Positions 20,886 to 31,437 of a DNA stretch of 64,000 nt are shown here, in pieces. Origin of the DNA: Stentor coeruleus (Eukaryota; Ciliophora; Heterotrichea; Heterotrichida; Stentoridae). Both the position numbers and the translations under genes were made by a program. The notes below the pieces were generated by a model. That model worked only from the letters and a program-made list of their open reading frames with translations. It was not told where the DNA came from and ran no database searches. Every line of letters begins with the position of its first letter. Positions within the stretch are counted from its first letter, which is position 1. The stretch lies in assembly GCA_001970955.1 (NCBI GenBank), contig MPUH01000087.1:49411-113410 (forward strand), given 5' to 3'.

Positions 20886-21992
20886 CTAAACATTCAATGC
20901 CGATATGATTTCATGTTCTATTCCAAAGTTCTTATTTAATATTGAATATTTTTTTGAATCATTAGCATAGCTATCATCATATGAATCATCAAAAGGCATA
21001 TTTGTCTTAAATCTGAGCATAAGATATTTTTTTTCTGATTGATAAGCCTGCAATTCATTTTTTAACAGAAATATTTGTTTATTTAATTGGTTTAAATTCT
21101 GCTCATCAATTTTAGAAGATAATAAATTTGGGTGTATAAGTTTTTCAAATTCGCGCTGTTTTTCATCCGAGATATGAAGTTTAGCATCAAGTTTTTGTCT
21201 TAAAAACTCAATTTTCCTTTGAAGTTCTTCTTTTAAAAGGAGTTTTGATCTGAGTTGTAGCGCTTTTTCTGATAATAACAAGTAATTTTTAGTATTATTT
21301 TTTTTTTCAGGTATATTTAAATATTGATCATATCCTTTGCATTTCTGTTTCTCTTCAATTTGATCATATAAATCAAAAAACTCAATCTTTGTACTTGATT
21401 TCTTCGCTTTATGATCAGGTGTATGAATAGGTGAAAAACTTGGTGTGTAAATATCTGTACTAGGGTCTCTAAAATGCTTATTATATTCATTTATAAAACA
21501 TATGCTTTTATCATCACTTCCATTAGTAACTTGTCTTTTATTTCTTATTTTTTCCTGATTCTGTTTAAAAACTTCCTGTCTCATAGAAAGTTTTTCTTTA
21601 AGATTATTGACCATATCTTCCAAATAACCTTTTCTAGACTTTAAAAACTCATAATCATCAGTTTTTATAGTATTTCTAATATTTAAAGACTCTATTTTTC
21701 TATAAGACCTTGAGCAATAATCAACAATTTCAAACATTTTCGCTGATTTCTCTAGACGGGTTATAAATGATGTTGTTTTACGTAGACCTTCAATACGTTT
21801 AAGGAGTTTTTTACTTATTGATAATGTTTGTTTAATACTTTTGAAATCAAAATTGAATCTAACATAGCATGAATAAATTTTCACTTTGCTGATTTGATTC
21901 TTGAGAGTGTTTTTTCTTATAAAGTGGGCTTTAAGAAGTAATAAAAGAGCTTGGACTTCAGGGTCGTTATTGATACTTTGCTTTCCTCCCAT
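20886..21992 (-). CDS. Coiled-coil protein with N-myristoylation signal
   Basis: A 368-residue protein beginning MGGKQS, which fits the N-myristoylation consensus (Gly2 and Ser6), so it may attach to a membrane. The rest is charged and Leu/Lys/Glu-rich, with probable coiled-coil segments at about 60-150 and 235-330 (EELQRKIEFLRQKLDA, LKNELQAYQSEKKYLM). A Ser/Pro stretch near 175-200 (TPSFSPIHTPDHKAKK) contains possible proline-directed phosphorylation sites. No enzymatic domain. Function unknown. Confidence 0.72.
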   Translation of the reverse strand: MGGKQSINNDPEVQALLLLLKAHFIRKNTLKNQISKVKIYSCYVRFNFDFKSIKQTLSISKKLLKRIEGLRKTTSFITRLEKSAKMFEIVDYCSRSYRKIESLNIRNTIKTDDYEFLKSRKGYLEDMVNNLKEKLSMRQEVFKQNQEKIRNKRQVTNGSDDKSICFINEYNKHFRDPSTDIYTPSFSPIHTPDHKAKKSSTKIEFFDLYDQIEEKQKCKGYDQYLNIPEKKNNTKNYLLLSEKALQLRSKLLLKEELQRKIEFLRQKLDAKLHISDEKQREFEKLIHPNLLSSKIDEQNLNQLNKQIFLLKNELQAYQSEKKYLMLRFKTNMPFDDSYDDSYANDSKKYSILNKNFGIEHEIISALNV

Positions 21993-22519
21993 TTAATAAT
22001 ATTATTTGAATTTTGGTTACTGCAATTAGACTTAGTTATTATAAAATTTTATAAATGGCTAAGCAAGTAAATGAAATGTTTAATAATATGTACGTTTTTT
22101 TATATATTAAGATTATTGCGCTTTTTAATAAAAGGTTTATATGGGAATTATTTTTAAGATTTTATTGGTGGGAAGGATTAAGGTAAAATATCAATTTATT
22201 GTGTTGAGGATTTAGAAATGTTAATTTGATTAAATTTTATGTTAAAAGATTATTTATCGCGCACTTTAAGATATGTTTTTTTAATGGAAATATGATGGTT
22301 TGTATACAAGATTTAGATATTGTAAGTGATTTATAGGAATTATACTTATTAATAACAATATATATAACATTTTGTGATATCTGAAGTTAGTTAAAACATT
22401 TATTGCAAAGGTATAATAAAATATACTAGATCAATTCTATACATAAAATATGCAGTTTTTCAAATATAGCTTCATATCAAACTAAATATCTAGAGTTAAA
22501 ATAGGGCAATTTTCCATTT
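21993..22519. other. Intergenic region left of the small minus-strand frame
   Basis: AT-rich 527 bases, mostly T/G-rich on the plus strand. Nothing recognised. Confidence 0.4.
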
Positions 22520-22681
22520 TTACCAAGCTATTTTCATTAAAATTTGCTGCATATCTTTTCTCAATTGGTTAATCTCAAGCTTTTCCTTTAAATTACAATA
22601 TCCACGTATTTCTCTTAAAGAGAAACTTCTTCTCTTTTGAAACATAATGTCTTTATAATAAAAATCATTATCTAAAGACAT
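22520..22681 (-). CDS. Small uncharacterised frame (53 residues), doubtful
   Basis: From an ATG at 22681 the frame gives 53 residues rich in Lys, Arg, Leu and Ile (SFSLREIRGYCNLKEKLE, INQLRKDMQQILMKIAW), which read as a plausible amphipathic helix. It diverges from the RING gene with only 23 bases between the two ATGs, so either 5' UTRs are extremely short or this is a chance frame in the RING promoter. No family recognised. Confidence 0.3.
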   Translation of the reverse strand: MSLDNDFYYKDIMFQKRRSFSLREIRGYCNLKEKLEINQLRKDMQQILMKIAW

Positions 22682-22704
22682 TTTTTTAATAATAAAGCGT
22701 TTCA

Positions 22705-23541
22705 ATGTCTTTATCTCAAGGCCTTATACTTATTTCCTTCAACTTCCACGACCAAAAAGTCCAGACCCAAGGAATCCTCTTAAAAGAGCCCACACCTCAT
22801 GACCTCGATCTAGAATTCCTAACACTAAAAACTGATTTTCCTGATATCGATCTATCAGAAACTTCATCTCATTTAACTGCTCTGATCTACGAATTTCCCT
22901 TAGAAACTTCTGGCTTTGCATACTTAGAGACTTCATTAAAACCCAATCACCTTGCCATACTTTCTGAACCTAACAAAGACTTTGGGATTTTTTATATACT
23001 AACCTCGCAAACTGACACCTCTAAGTCATCTATCAGCTTTAATGGAGCCAGTTTTATGCTTTTTACCTATAACTACAACGAAATCCTCGGTTCTGACTTA
23101 GACAACTACCTAAAAATCCTCAGAATCATGAAAGCTAACAAGTCAAAATACATCCAAAACTCACAAAAAAACATAGTCCGACTTGAAGAACTCAATGAAG
23201 AATCAAAAGAAAACGCTGAAATGTGCGAAGCGTTCACAAGTAGAATGAAAAACCTCAAAGACGAAATCGAAAATGCGAAAATTGCCGTACAACAGTTGAC
23301 TTTTCAAGTAGAAAAAAAAAGAGCACAAGTAAATGAACGTAAAGAAATAAACCTGACATGTGAGCTCTGTAAAGAGCATGATAAAAACACTGTTTTAATA
23401 CCTTGTGGGCATATAGCTTATTGTGATAATTGTGTTAGTAGGTATGGAAAAGTACCTAAAGATGAGGGAATGCATAGTATATGTGTTTGTCCTATATGCA
23501 ATGAGGCAGTAAAAGAGTTTAAGACTATTAAATTTGAATAG
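22705..23541 (+). CDS. RING-finger protein, probable E3 ubiquitin ligase
   Basis: A 278-residue protein. The C-terminus (about 219-267) is a RING zinc finger: CELC, PCGHIAYCDNC and CPICNEAV supply the C-x2-C, C-x-H-x4-C-x2-C and C-x2-C ligands, with an unusually long loop before the last pair. It resembles the C3HC4 fingers of IAP/MULAN-like proteins that recruit E2 enzymes. A coiled coil probably covers about 150-215 (LEELNEESKENAEMCEAF onward). The first 140 residues form an uncharacterised domain. Substrate unknown. Confidence 0.83.
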   Translation: MSLSQGLILISFNFHDQKVQTQGILLKEPTPHDLDLEFLTLKTDFPDIDLSETSSHLTALIYEFPLETSGFAYLETSLKPNHLAILSEPNKDFGIFYILTSQTDTSKSSISFNGASFMLFTYNYNEILGSDLDNYLKILRIMKANKSKYIQNSQKNIVRLEELNEESKENAEMCEAFTSRMKNLKDEIENAKIAVQQLTFQVEKKRAQVNERKEINLTCELCKEHDKNTVLIPCGHIAYCDNCVSRYGKVPKDEGMHSICVCPICNEAVKEFKTIKFE

Positions 23542-26500
23542 AATAATAGAAAATATTAGAAGAAGAGTTTTTGGGCTTAATATGATTTTATTAGATTAAA
23601 GTCGAAGAATATTCTTGAAAATTATGATTTGAGGATAGGGGATTTTTGATTTGGTTTTATAGCGGATTTTTTTGGTTGAAAAAAAAAATTGTGTAAGGAA
23701 AATTGAGATAATTAGTGGAAATATAGTAAAATTATTTTCTTTGGGTTTTACAAAGGGTGGGTATTAGGATTTATTTGATGATGTGATGCTATTTGTATTG
23801 CATGACTTGTGTGAATTGTTTTTTTTGATGTTGTAATTATTAGTAGATTAGCATAAAGGTTTCTAATTTGGCTATGCAGAGTTTTGATTTTATTAAAAAA
23901 GCTCAAATACTTTTTATCTTTTTCTAATAAAATTACATAGCAAAGGATGCTTTCTTCCTTTTATAAATTTAACTTAAGATTTGATTAGTTATTTTTTTTA
24001 CAAGGTATGAAAAGAATTGAATTTTTTAGAATATTTCAAACAAAAGATTTATTATTACTTTCTTTTGGTATCATTGACTTTGCTTGCTGATGTGAAAGCT
24101 TGATATTGACTTTTATTTGGGTTAGAAATGGGATTACTATAAATTCATAGCTTTATCGTGATAGTTGAATAAAAGGGGGATCTTAGAGCAGTGGTAATCT
24201 GAAAAAAGTCCTATTTTCATTAGAAATTACTCCAAATCAGGAAAAAATTTCTAAGAATAGTGCTTTTAATAGCTTAGTTTATTGAAATCTTTGGTAATGC
24301 TGGGTTTTTTTTCTTGATTTAAAAGTCTGCAGCCCATTTTATAATTATTAGAAAAGTTTTATATTATAATTATATGTGAAATAGTTTATGTGTAGAAAAG
24401 TAAGATACGTAATGTTTGAATCACTTTTATAGATTTAAAATATAGTAAAAGAATGGATAGGTTTTATTTTTATGAATATTTTTTTGGTATTAAGCTTTTT
24501 GATTCAAAAATGCTGAATTTTATCATGACCAGAATTCAATTTAGGATTTTCACATTGATAATATAGTATTTATAAAAAAATGAGCATTTTATCAATATAT
24601 CAATTACTTTTATTATAAGAAATCTCTAAACTAAAACCCAGTTTCATCTTTGTATATAAAATTTAAAAAAAATCCGTTAAAAATGAAATCATCCTATCCT
24701 CAACCAAATGCCTCAACCTAATCCCAAATCACTAAAATCCTTTTTCCAACAATCCTAAAGCTCATCCTAAAATTTCCATTCAGTATTTATGTCAAAAATT
24801 AATCCTAAAACTATTTTGCCACAAATGAACAAAATTTCCCAAGAAAAAAAAAACTTTGAAACACATACAAAAATCATAAGAAAATTTACTTTTATCAAGA
24901 AAATTTAAATGCCTTATATAAAAAATATAAAAAAAAAATACTGTTCCTTCATAGCTTTCCTTATCAGAAACATAAAATTGATTTTATAAAGATATCTCAA
25001 ATTTTATCATAAAACTTTATTCTATCCAAATAATAACCTGGGAGCATTGTGAATAAATATATAATATGGACTTGCAAGCATACTTTATCAATTGAAAATA
25101 GTCCATGCAATACTATTACATTTGCCCCTTTAAAATAGTTTTATTTTATCCAAATATTACAAAAGAGTCTGTGATATAAATACTATGTCGAGGTATTTGC
25201 CAATGTAACCTAATCGATGCCATAAAAAAATTCTAAATTTAAAAGACAGTTTTATTGAAAATAAATTTGAATTTACTGATCAAACCATAAGGTTTTATTG
25301 TAAGAGTAGTAAATTTAATACTTTATAAATGATTTTGTTTATGTAATGAAAAATAATGATTTTATTTAGGTGATTAAAATTATAATCATAAATTGCCTGA
25401 CAATTACTATTGCAAAACTTTTTTTTTTCATAGAGATTGTGGTGATTGATAATTTTTTATATAAGCAAATTTCTTCTGTTTTTAAGTATTCATAAATAAA
25501 GTAATAATTTGTAAATTATCGAATTTGATAAACGAAGTAATTTCCTATTTTTACAAAAATTTTTGGAATGATTGAAAATAATTATTTTATAACAAACAAA
25601 AGTGTGAGAAAATAAAAATTTGCTTTATACATAGCTTCGAAAAATCACCCTAGCTCCAAGAACTTACCCCAATCTAAACCAAAAAACCCTATCCTTAAAC
25701 TGCTAAAACCTAACAAAAACACCTGATATTTCTCAAACTCTTCTAAAACTATCAATAAATAATTTAATATATATATAAAATATCTAATTATGCTTGTTTT
25801 ACTAATACAAAATTTACAAAGCTCAAGCCTATATTAAAAATTTATGTTAATATTGACATAATAAGTTTAAAAATATAAATCGTTAAAATTTTTTTTCAAA
25901 TTCTCCAAGAATAAAGTTCATTTTCAAATTACGACAATCCTATAAAATCAACCCCCTTAAAAGGATCTTTTAAACTTTATCAACAATGATTTTCAACCTA
26001 TTTTCTCAAACTTATAAACTTGCAGGATCTCAAACAATTTTTTTTTAAAATTCAACACAAATTAGAAAAAAAATTTATCGATTTTGTCAAAATATAAAAC
26101 CCAAGACTTCTCTATTGAACTATAATCAGCTCATCTATTACAAAAATCCTTTTAAAACTAAAAAAAATAAGTATTTAATAAACCCAGATTGACAAATTTT
26201 TAAATACAAGCAAAATGAAAATCAGATAATTATATATAAGCATTAAAGTAGCCATATTATATAAAAAATACTTGTGTAAAGTCACTTTAAAAAAATATTT
26301 AGCCAAATCTTTTTTTATATATCTCATTTACCCAGTATATTTGAAGTAGATTGGATATTAAACCAGTACTAGAAGCAATAGTGAAAAGATTAGATATCTT
26401 AAAGATAACTAAAAAAAGAAAAAAACAGGATGTAATAAAAGGTTTATCAGGTATTTTGATCAATGGAATAAGAGAAGGCTAAGAAAGACAGAAAAAAATA

Positions 26501-27753
26501 AAGCTTAAAATTGTAAAAACAAATAGATAAAAATCTACTCAATAAACAATTAGGAAACACGAATAGATAGAAATGAAGCTAATAAATAATAAAATCAGTA
26601 ATCAATTTACCCAAGCAAAAAATCAATAATATTAAAATCCTCTTGTTGAAGAATAAATTATTTAATTTATCAAAACAGTCCTAATAAATATTTTGTTGGA
26701 AAATATTCAGTTGGCTAAAAAAAAATTATAAATCTATACTCAATACCTACTATAAAAAATTTACTTTATCCAAATAGTATAAAAAAGTTGATAAAATACT
26801 ACTAAAATGAGGAAGTATATATAGTAAAAAATTACAAAGCTATTAAGAACAATTAATCTGTCATATTTATAACTTCAATAAAATATTCTGAGTTTTTTCA
26901 AGTACTTCACATGTGATTAATGAATAAAGCAAGCATGGATAATAACTTTATTCTAAAAATAGTAAAAATTATAAATATACTATAAAATATAAATGTTTGA
27001 ATGATTATTGTGAAAATGTAATTCACTATTATACTTCTCAGTTCGAATTTGTAACTTTATAATTATTTAAAAGAGATTTCAAGATTAATATTATAAAGTA
27101 AAAAACAAAAATATTTTAAATAGATATTTATGATGAATGCAATTTTAAAATATGAAAGATTTTTTTTGGTTTATAGTATAAAATGTTATAATTATTAGGT
27201 TTTTTAATAGTATATTGTTTAGGTAAATTATGTGATTATTAATAATTTGCTTTGGAAATTTAGTCTTTTGTATGTATGAGAGATAATAATTTTGCTGATA
27301 ATAGAAAAAAGGAGTAAAAATATTGTTAAGATGCTACAATTTACTGTTAAATTTTTGAGATTAGGGATGTTGTTCCATATTAAAATTAGATTAATTTTAT
27401 TCAAAAAATTTATACTCTTAAGAACTTCAGTACAAGGGGAAAATTTTAAATCATTTCCAAAACACATTAAATTCTCTAAAACATCACTTAATTGTATAAA
27501 ATAGCTATTACCAAAACTTATAAATAAAATAATCTAAACAAGCTATAAAATACTATAAATATATCATCTAACCCAAACAGACTAAAAGTAAAAACTATAT
27601 AAACTCTTCATATAATTTTCTAAACATAAAAACCCACTAAGCTATTCAGATTAACACAAAAAAAAGCTGCATATTTTAACCCACCATCTACAGTCAATAC
27701 AAAAACCTCTTAATCTACCAAAAAATGTGCCATAATCATTAAAAATAAGCCTA
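23542..27753. other. 4.2 kb stretch without a recognisable gene
   Basis: The longest gene-free stretch here; no supported protein, tRNA, rRNA or snRNA was seen. Composition alternates on the plus strand: T/G-rich to about 24600, A/C-rich 24640-25050, mixed 25050-25330, T/G-rich 25330-25620, A/C-rich 25640-26350, A/G-rich 26350-26980, T/G-rich 27000-27350, then A/C-rich up to the Iml1 start. Elsewhere A/C marks 5' and T/G marks 3' flanks of plus-strand genes, so unseen transcripts near 25.05-25.33 and 26.35-26.98 kb are possible. Hairpins are possible at 24220-24254 (9 bp) and 25065-25107 (8 bp). Two overlapping 70-80 codon frames at 27228-27504 look like chance. Confidence 0.5.
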
Positions 27754-30246
27754 ATGTCTGAATCCAAAAAAAACCTTACATCCCGTTGGAAGAACTTCCG
27801 TAAGAAACCTGATAAAGCAGCTGAAACAACAAACGAGATTTGGAGCAGCGAGGAATTTACCCTTATGTATCACACTCTAAACTTCTCAACAGCCGACGTA
27901 ATTCTCAAAAATGACGTCTTTTCAGGTCTAAAAGAAAAAGACATAATCGAAATCACACCAATCGACAGTCCTTTCAAACCATTTGTAGTCCAAGTATCAT
28001 CTGATTCCTTTACAGATAGAGCAAATATTACATTAAGTATAAGTTCACAATTAGCTACATCATTAGGTCTTACAAATCTTAGATCAATTGAAGTTAAAGT
28101 TAGTAGGCTAAATTCAAATGATTATGATTGTGAAGAATTAGTAATATCAGTAAAAAATCAACACCTTTGTAGATCAGATATATGGAAATGTGGACAAGCA
28201 TATCAAGGTTTAGCTGTTTATAAAGGTCAGCTTATAACAAAATATGAGTATAGAGGGGTTGTTAGTGGGATTACAAAAGATAAGAAGTCTAATTTAACTG
28301 CGGTTGTTACAACAAATACGGTTATTACGTTTAGATCTAAGTCTTGTAGGATGACTATTCTTATTGAAATGGCTTTAGAAATGTGGGAATATTCACCTAG
28401 TGGGATTTTGTATTGGGAAAAAATGATCACGTTTTTAACGACTGCTTTTGAAAGACAGGTTATTGCCAGGGTGGCACATGATATTAGGGTTATTATGTAT
28501 TGTAAAGCGACAAAAGGTGCAGAGGAAGTTAATTTTTATAGGGAAATTCTTAGGATATCGGATTTGAAAAATACTTGGATGGATGCTTTGAAAGCGATTA
28601 AAAGGGAAGTTGTGTTTTTCCCGACTCTTATGAACTGGAATATCAACCCAACCTCTGCAGCAAAATCTTTTAAAGATATGTTCCCATTAGAAAACTTCTT
28701 TGATGAAGAGTATGAAAGATACCTTAACAATAAAAATCTACAATATTTCCAACATGGGTCGCTAATATTTGAAGTCCCAGTATCGATTTCCTTTTCAAAT
28801 GAAGCAAATTTACTTGAATCCATTAATTATACTCTGACAAAATATGAATCTGAAAGTATTAACAACTGTACAGGGGATGCTGTAATGATAATTTCAGCAG
28901 GGACTGGATTATATTACACATCGCAAAAACTGGCTAAAGTGACAAAGCTTCGTGTACTTCAAAAAGGTGTCCCTGTAAATATTATGTCAATGAAAAGACA
29001 CCCAATGCATGTCTTCCCACTTTTTATATATGATAAAGAACTTTTTCAACAAGAAATTTTCCTTAACAGTCCACAAACCCCAGAACTTCAAGCAAACCCA
29101 TTGTTCAGAAAAAAGCGCAAAACTAAACCCCGCTGGCTAAATATTCATTTTTTTTACTCATTCATGCAATTAGAAGGAACATGCAATTTACAATCAGCAA
29201 TACACCTACAGATTCATGAAAGACATAAAAAATTCCATCAATTGTTTAGAATCACAGATATACACTCTTTAATGGACTCTTTGAATTCTTTAAACAAAGT
29301 TCTTGATCCTGAAAAAGCGAAGTCTCAAAAAATCAGCGAAATCGAATGTGAAAAAATAGCAGGTGTCGGTTTGCCACATATAAAAAGTTCCCTATCCGAT
29401 GAAATCAAAATCTACCCAAACGACAAAGCTAAAACAGTTAATGCAATGAAATTCAATCTGAGGATTTACGATACAAAAATTTTCTTGCAGACATCAAAAC
29501 AAGAAAAAGTTGAAGACCAACAGTCTAAGCAATTATCCCCAAAAAAAAAAAATTACTCTTCACCACGTCCACGTTTAAACACTGACCTTCCCAAAAGAGG
29601 TGGTCTTGAAAGACATATGCAAAGAGAAAGTTTATTAAGTGGTTCTAGTGTCCCACATATAGTCAGAAAAACATTTAGTTCATTAAAACGTCGTTGGACC
29701 GAATGTTATAAAGTAATCAAAGAACTCTCAGAAGAAATTCTTAGAGATGATCATAAAATGAATGATAAAGAAGTCCTTGAGTATTATGAATCTGTATGGA
29801 GCGACCTTTTAGAACCTAGTCTTTTACCTTTATATAACGATTTCTGGCCACAACAAAAGGATTTAGGTGTAAGTCAACCATTTTACTCTTATATAAACGA
29901 GAAAATTCATAAAGAAGAAGCTATAAACAATGTTATTGCATCAAGACTAAATCGAGGCTTCCAGATCGTAAAAAAAAACGCTGTAGATAGTTTTGGTATG
30001 AAAATCCTTCCCCCAGAATATGCGATATCATTAGGAGCTGCTTATCATGTTATAACTTTAGGGAATAGTGATGATTTGAATTTACATTATATGGTAAATA
30101 CTCCAAAAGTAGCGACAATTAGTTGTATTGTCCCTTTGATGCTATATGATTTAGAAAGTAAAGGATTTTTGAATAAGGATTTTACGTTTAGTTTCACTTA
30201 TCCAGCAACATGGGATGATGAAGATTTTAAATTACTTGGTCATTAA
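27754..30246 (+). CDS. Iml1/DEPDC5-like GATOR1 subunit, lacking DEP region
   Basis: An 830-residue homologue of Iml1/DEPDC5, the scaffold of GATOR1, the Rag GTPase-activating complex that turns TORC1 off when amino acids are scarce. The N-terminal domain (about 35-130) is followed by the SABA/vWA-like region with TFRSKSCRMTILIEMALEMWE near 198 and GDAVMIISAGTGLYYTSQK near 373, both close to the Iml1 consensus. Around 680-740, ESVWSDLLEPSLLPLYNDF and ASRLNRGFQIV match the section after SABA. The protein stops soon after this; human DEPDC5 (about 1600 residues) continues into a DEP domain and C-terminal domain that I do not find. The stop is clear (TAA, with two more TAA before the next ATG). 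The next gene starts 9 bases downstream in the same frame. Confidence 0.88.
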   Translation: MSESKKNLTSRWKNFRKKPDKAAETTNEIWSSEEFTLMYHTLNFSTADVILKNDVFSGLKEKDIIEITPIDSPFKPFVVQVSSDSFTDRANITLSISSQLATSLGLTNLRSIEVKVSRLNSNDYDCEELVISVKNQHLCRSDIWKCGQAYQGLAVYKGQLITKYEYRGVVSGITKDKKSNLTAVVTTNTVITFRSKSCRMTILIEMALEMWEYSPSGILYWEKMITFLTTAFERQVIARVAHDIRVIMYCKATKGAEEVNFYREILRISDLKNTWMDALKAIKREVVFFPTLMNWNINPTSAAKSFKDMFPLENFFDEEYERYLNNKNLQYFQHGSLIFEVPVSISFSNEANLLESINYTLTKYESESINNCTGDAVMIISAGTGLYYTSQKLAKVTKLRVLQKGVPVNIMSMKRHPMHVFPLFIYDKELFQQEIFLNSPQTPELQANPLFRKKRKTKPRWLNIHFFYSFMQLEGTCNLQSAIHLQIHERHKKFHQLFRITDIHSLMDSLNSLNKVLDPEKAKSQKISEIECEKIAGVGLPHIKSSLSDEIKIYPNDKAKTVNAMKFNLRIYDTKIFLQTSKQEKVEDQQSKQLSPKKKNYSSPRPRLNTDLPKRGGLERHMQRESLLSGSSVPHIVRKTFSSLKRRWTECYKVIKELSEEILRDDHKMNDKEVLEYYESVWSDLLEPSLLPLYNDFWPQQKDLGVSQPFYSYINEKIHKEEAINNVIASRLNRGFQIVKKNAVDSFGMKILPPEYAISLGAAYHVITLGNSDDLNLHYMVNTPKVATISCIVPLMLYDLESKGFLNKDFTFSFTYPATWDDEDFKLLGH

Positions 30247-30255
30247 AGATAATAA

Positions 30256-30867
30256 ATGGTAAATGCTTTGATCATTGTTGATATGCAGAATGATTTTTGT
30301 GAAGGAGGGTCTTTGGGGGTTACTGGTAGTTTAGAGATTATCCCTTTGATTAATAGGTTGAGAGATAAGTTTTCAATTGTTATCCTATCGCAGGACTGGC
30401 ACAAATCGCATCATATTTCGTTTGTTGATAATCATGAAGGAAAAGAAGTATTTAGTAAACATGATATACAGGAAACAGGGAAAAGTCAGGTTTTATGGCC
30501 TACACATGCTGTTGAAGGAACTTTTGGTGCTGAGTTTCATAAAGATTTAAAGGTTTTGCCTAGTGATATAGTGGTTAGAAAAGGTCTTAACCATCTTTAC
30601 GACTCATATTCAGCGTTTGGATGCAAGAATGATAGGACTAATTTAGAAGAGATCACTAGAAATCTTAATATTGATAAGATTTATACTTGTGGACTTGCAT
30701 ATGATTATTGTGTTGGTAACACTGCCCTTTATGCGGCAAAAATTGGCCTTGAAGTTTATATGGTTAGTGATTGTACGAAACCTGTAGCTGAAGGGACAAA
30801 GGAAGAAATGACGAAAAAACTTCAACAGTCTGGAGTTAAATTTATAAACTCATATGAAATTGAATAA
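30256..30867 (+). CDS. Nicotinamidase (PncA/Pnc1 type)
   Basis: A 203-residue isochorismatase-fold hydrolase that deamidates nicotinamide to nicotinate in the NAD salvage pathway. The catalytic triad is visible as D9 (IIVDMQNDF), K109 (VVRKGLN) and C152 (GLAYDYCVGNTA). Metal ligands fit D47, H49 and H84, with the DWHKSHHISF block as in yeast Pnc1 and bacterial PncA. Length is typical. It begins only 9 bases after the Iml1 stop, so its promoter and 5' UTR must lie in the Iml1 coding region unless the two are co-transcribed. Nothing indicates recent transfer; base composition matches neighbours. Confidence 0.95.
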   Translation: MVNALIIVDMQNDFCEGGSLGVTGSLEIIPLINRLRDKFSIVILSQDWHKSHHISFVDNHEGKEVFSKHDIQETGKSQVLWPTHAVEGTFGAEFHKDLKVLPSDIVVRKGLNHLYDSYSAFGCKNDRTNLEEITRNLNIDKIYTCGLAYDYCVGNTALYAAKIGLEVYMVSDCTKPVAEGTKEEMTKKLQQSGVKFINSYEIE

Positions 30868-31437
30868 TATAATCAGTTTATTAGATTAAAAATTATAATT
30901 TGTACTTGGTTTTAGGTTTTAGGTTTATGAAGATTATTTATGTTGCTTATGATTTATAGGGATATGATTTTGAAATTAAGGTAACTAAATATGCTGATTT
31001 CCCTAAATACCATAGAATTTATTTCTTTTTAATATATCTACATTTTATATTTTCTATGGTTTGAAATTTTGTAATTTGTTAACAGATACTTTTATAAGAT
31101 ACGAAATCATAATTATATAGTCAATAAATTACTATATTTTAGAAAGATTCACTTGATTCTTAAATATTAGTTTTTGTTTCCATTCTACCCTATAGTGTAA
31201 TTTATTATATGTCCCATATCCTATTTTCAACCAAAAACAAAAAAACAGTGAAGTAAACAACATCTTAAAACTAAAAAATATATCTAATCCATTAAGAATT
31301 AACTCTAAATTTCTGAAAAACATCCATTATCTGTATATTCAATAACATTTCACTAGTAAATTAAAGGCTTATACCCAAAGCCACACAAAACACCTAAAAA
31401 CTCTAACACAATCATAATAAAATCTAACAATTAAAAC
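30868..31437. other. Convergent intergenic region
   Basis: 570 AT-rich bases between two 3' ends. A 63-codon minus-strand frame at 31132-31323 (hydrophobic, Phe-rich) has no supporting feature and is taken as chance. Confidence 0.45.

Noticed and set aside
27228-27504. Two overlapping frames of 70-80 codons on opposite strands
   Set aside because: Composition is that of AT-rich spacer, they overlap each other, and neither resembles a protein family.
23542-27753. tRNA, snRNA or telomerase RNA gene in the desert
   Set aside because: No B-box-like GGTTCGANTCC on either strand, no U1/U2/U5/U6 core sequence and no repeated telomere-template motif was seen on reading.
31132-31323. Minus-strand frame of 63 hydrophobic codons
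   Set aside because: Lies between convergent 3' ends, Phe-rich as any T-rich spacer would be, and has no recognisable motif.
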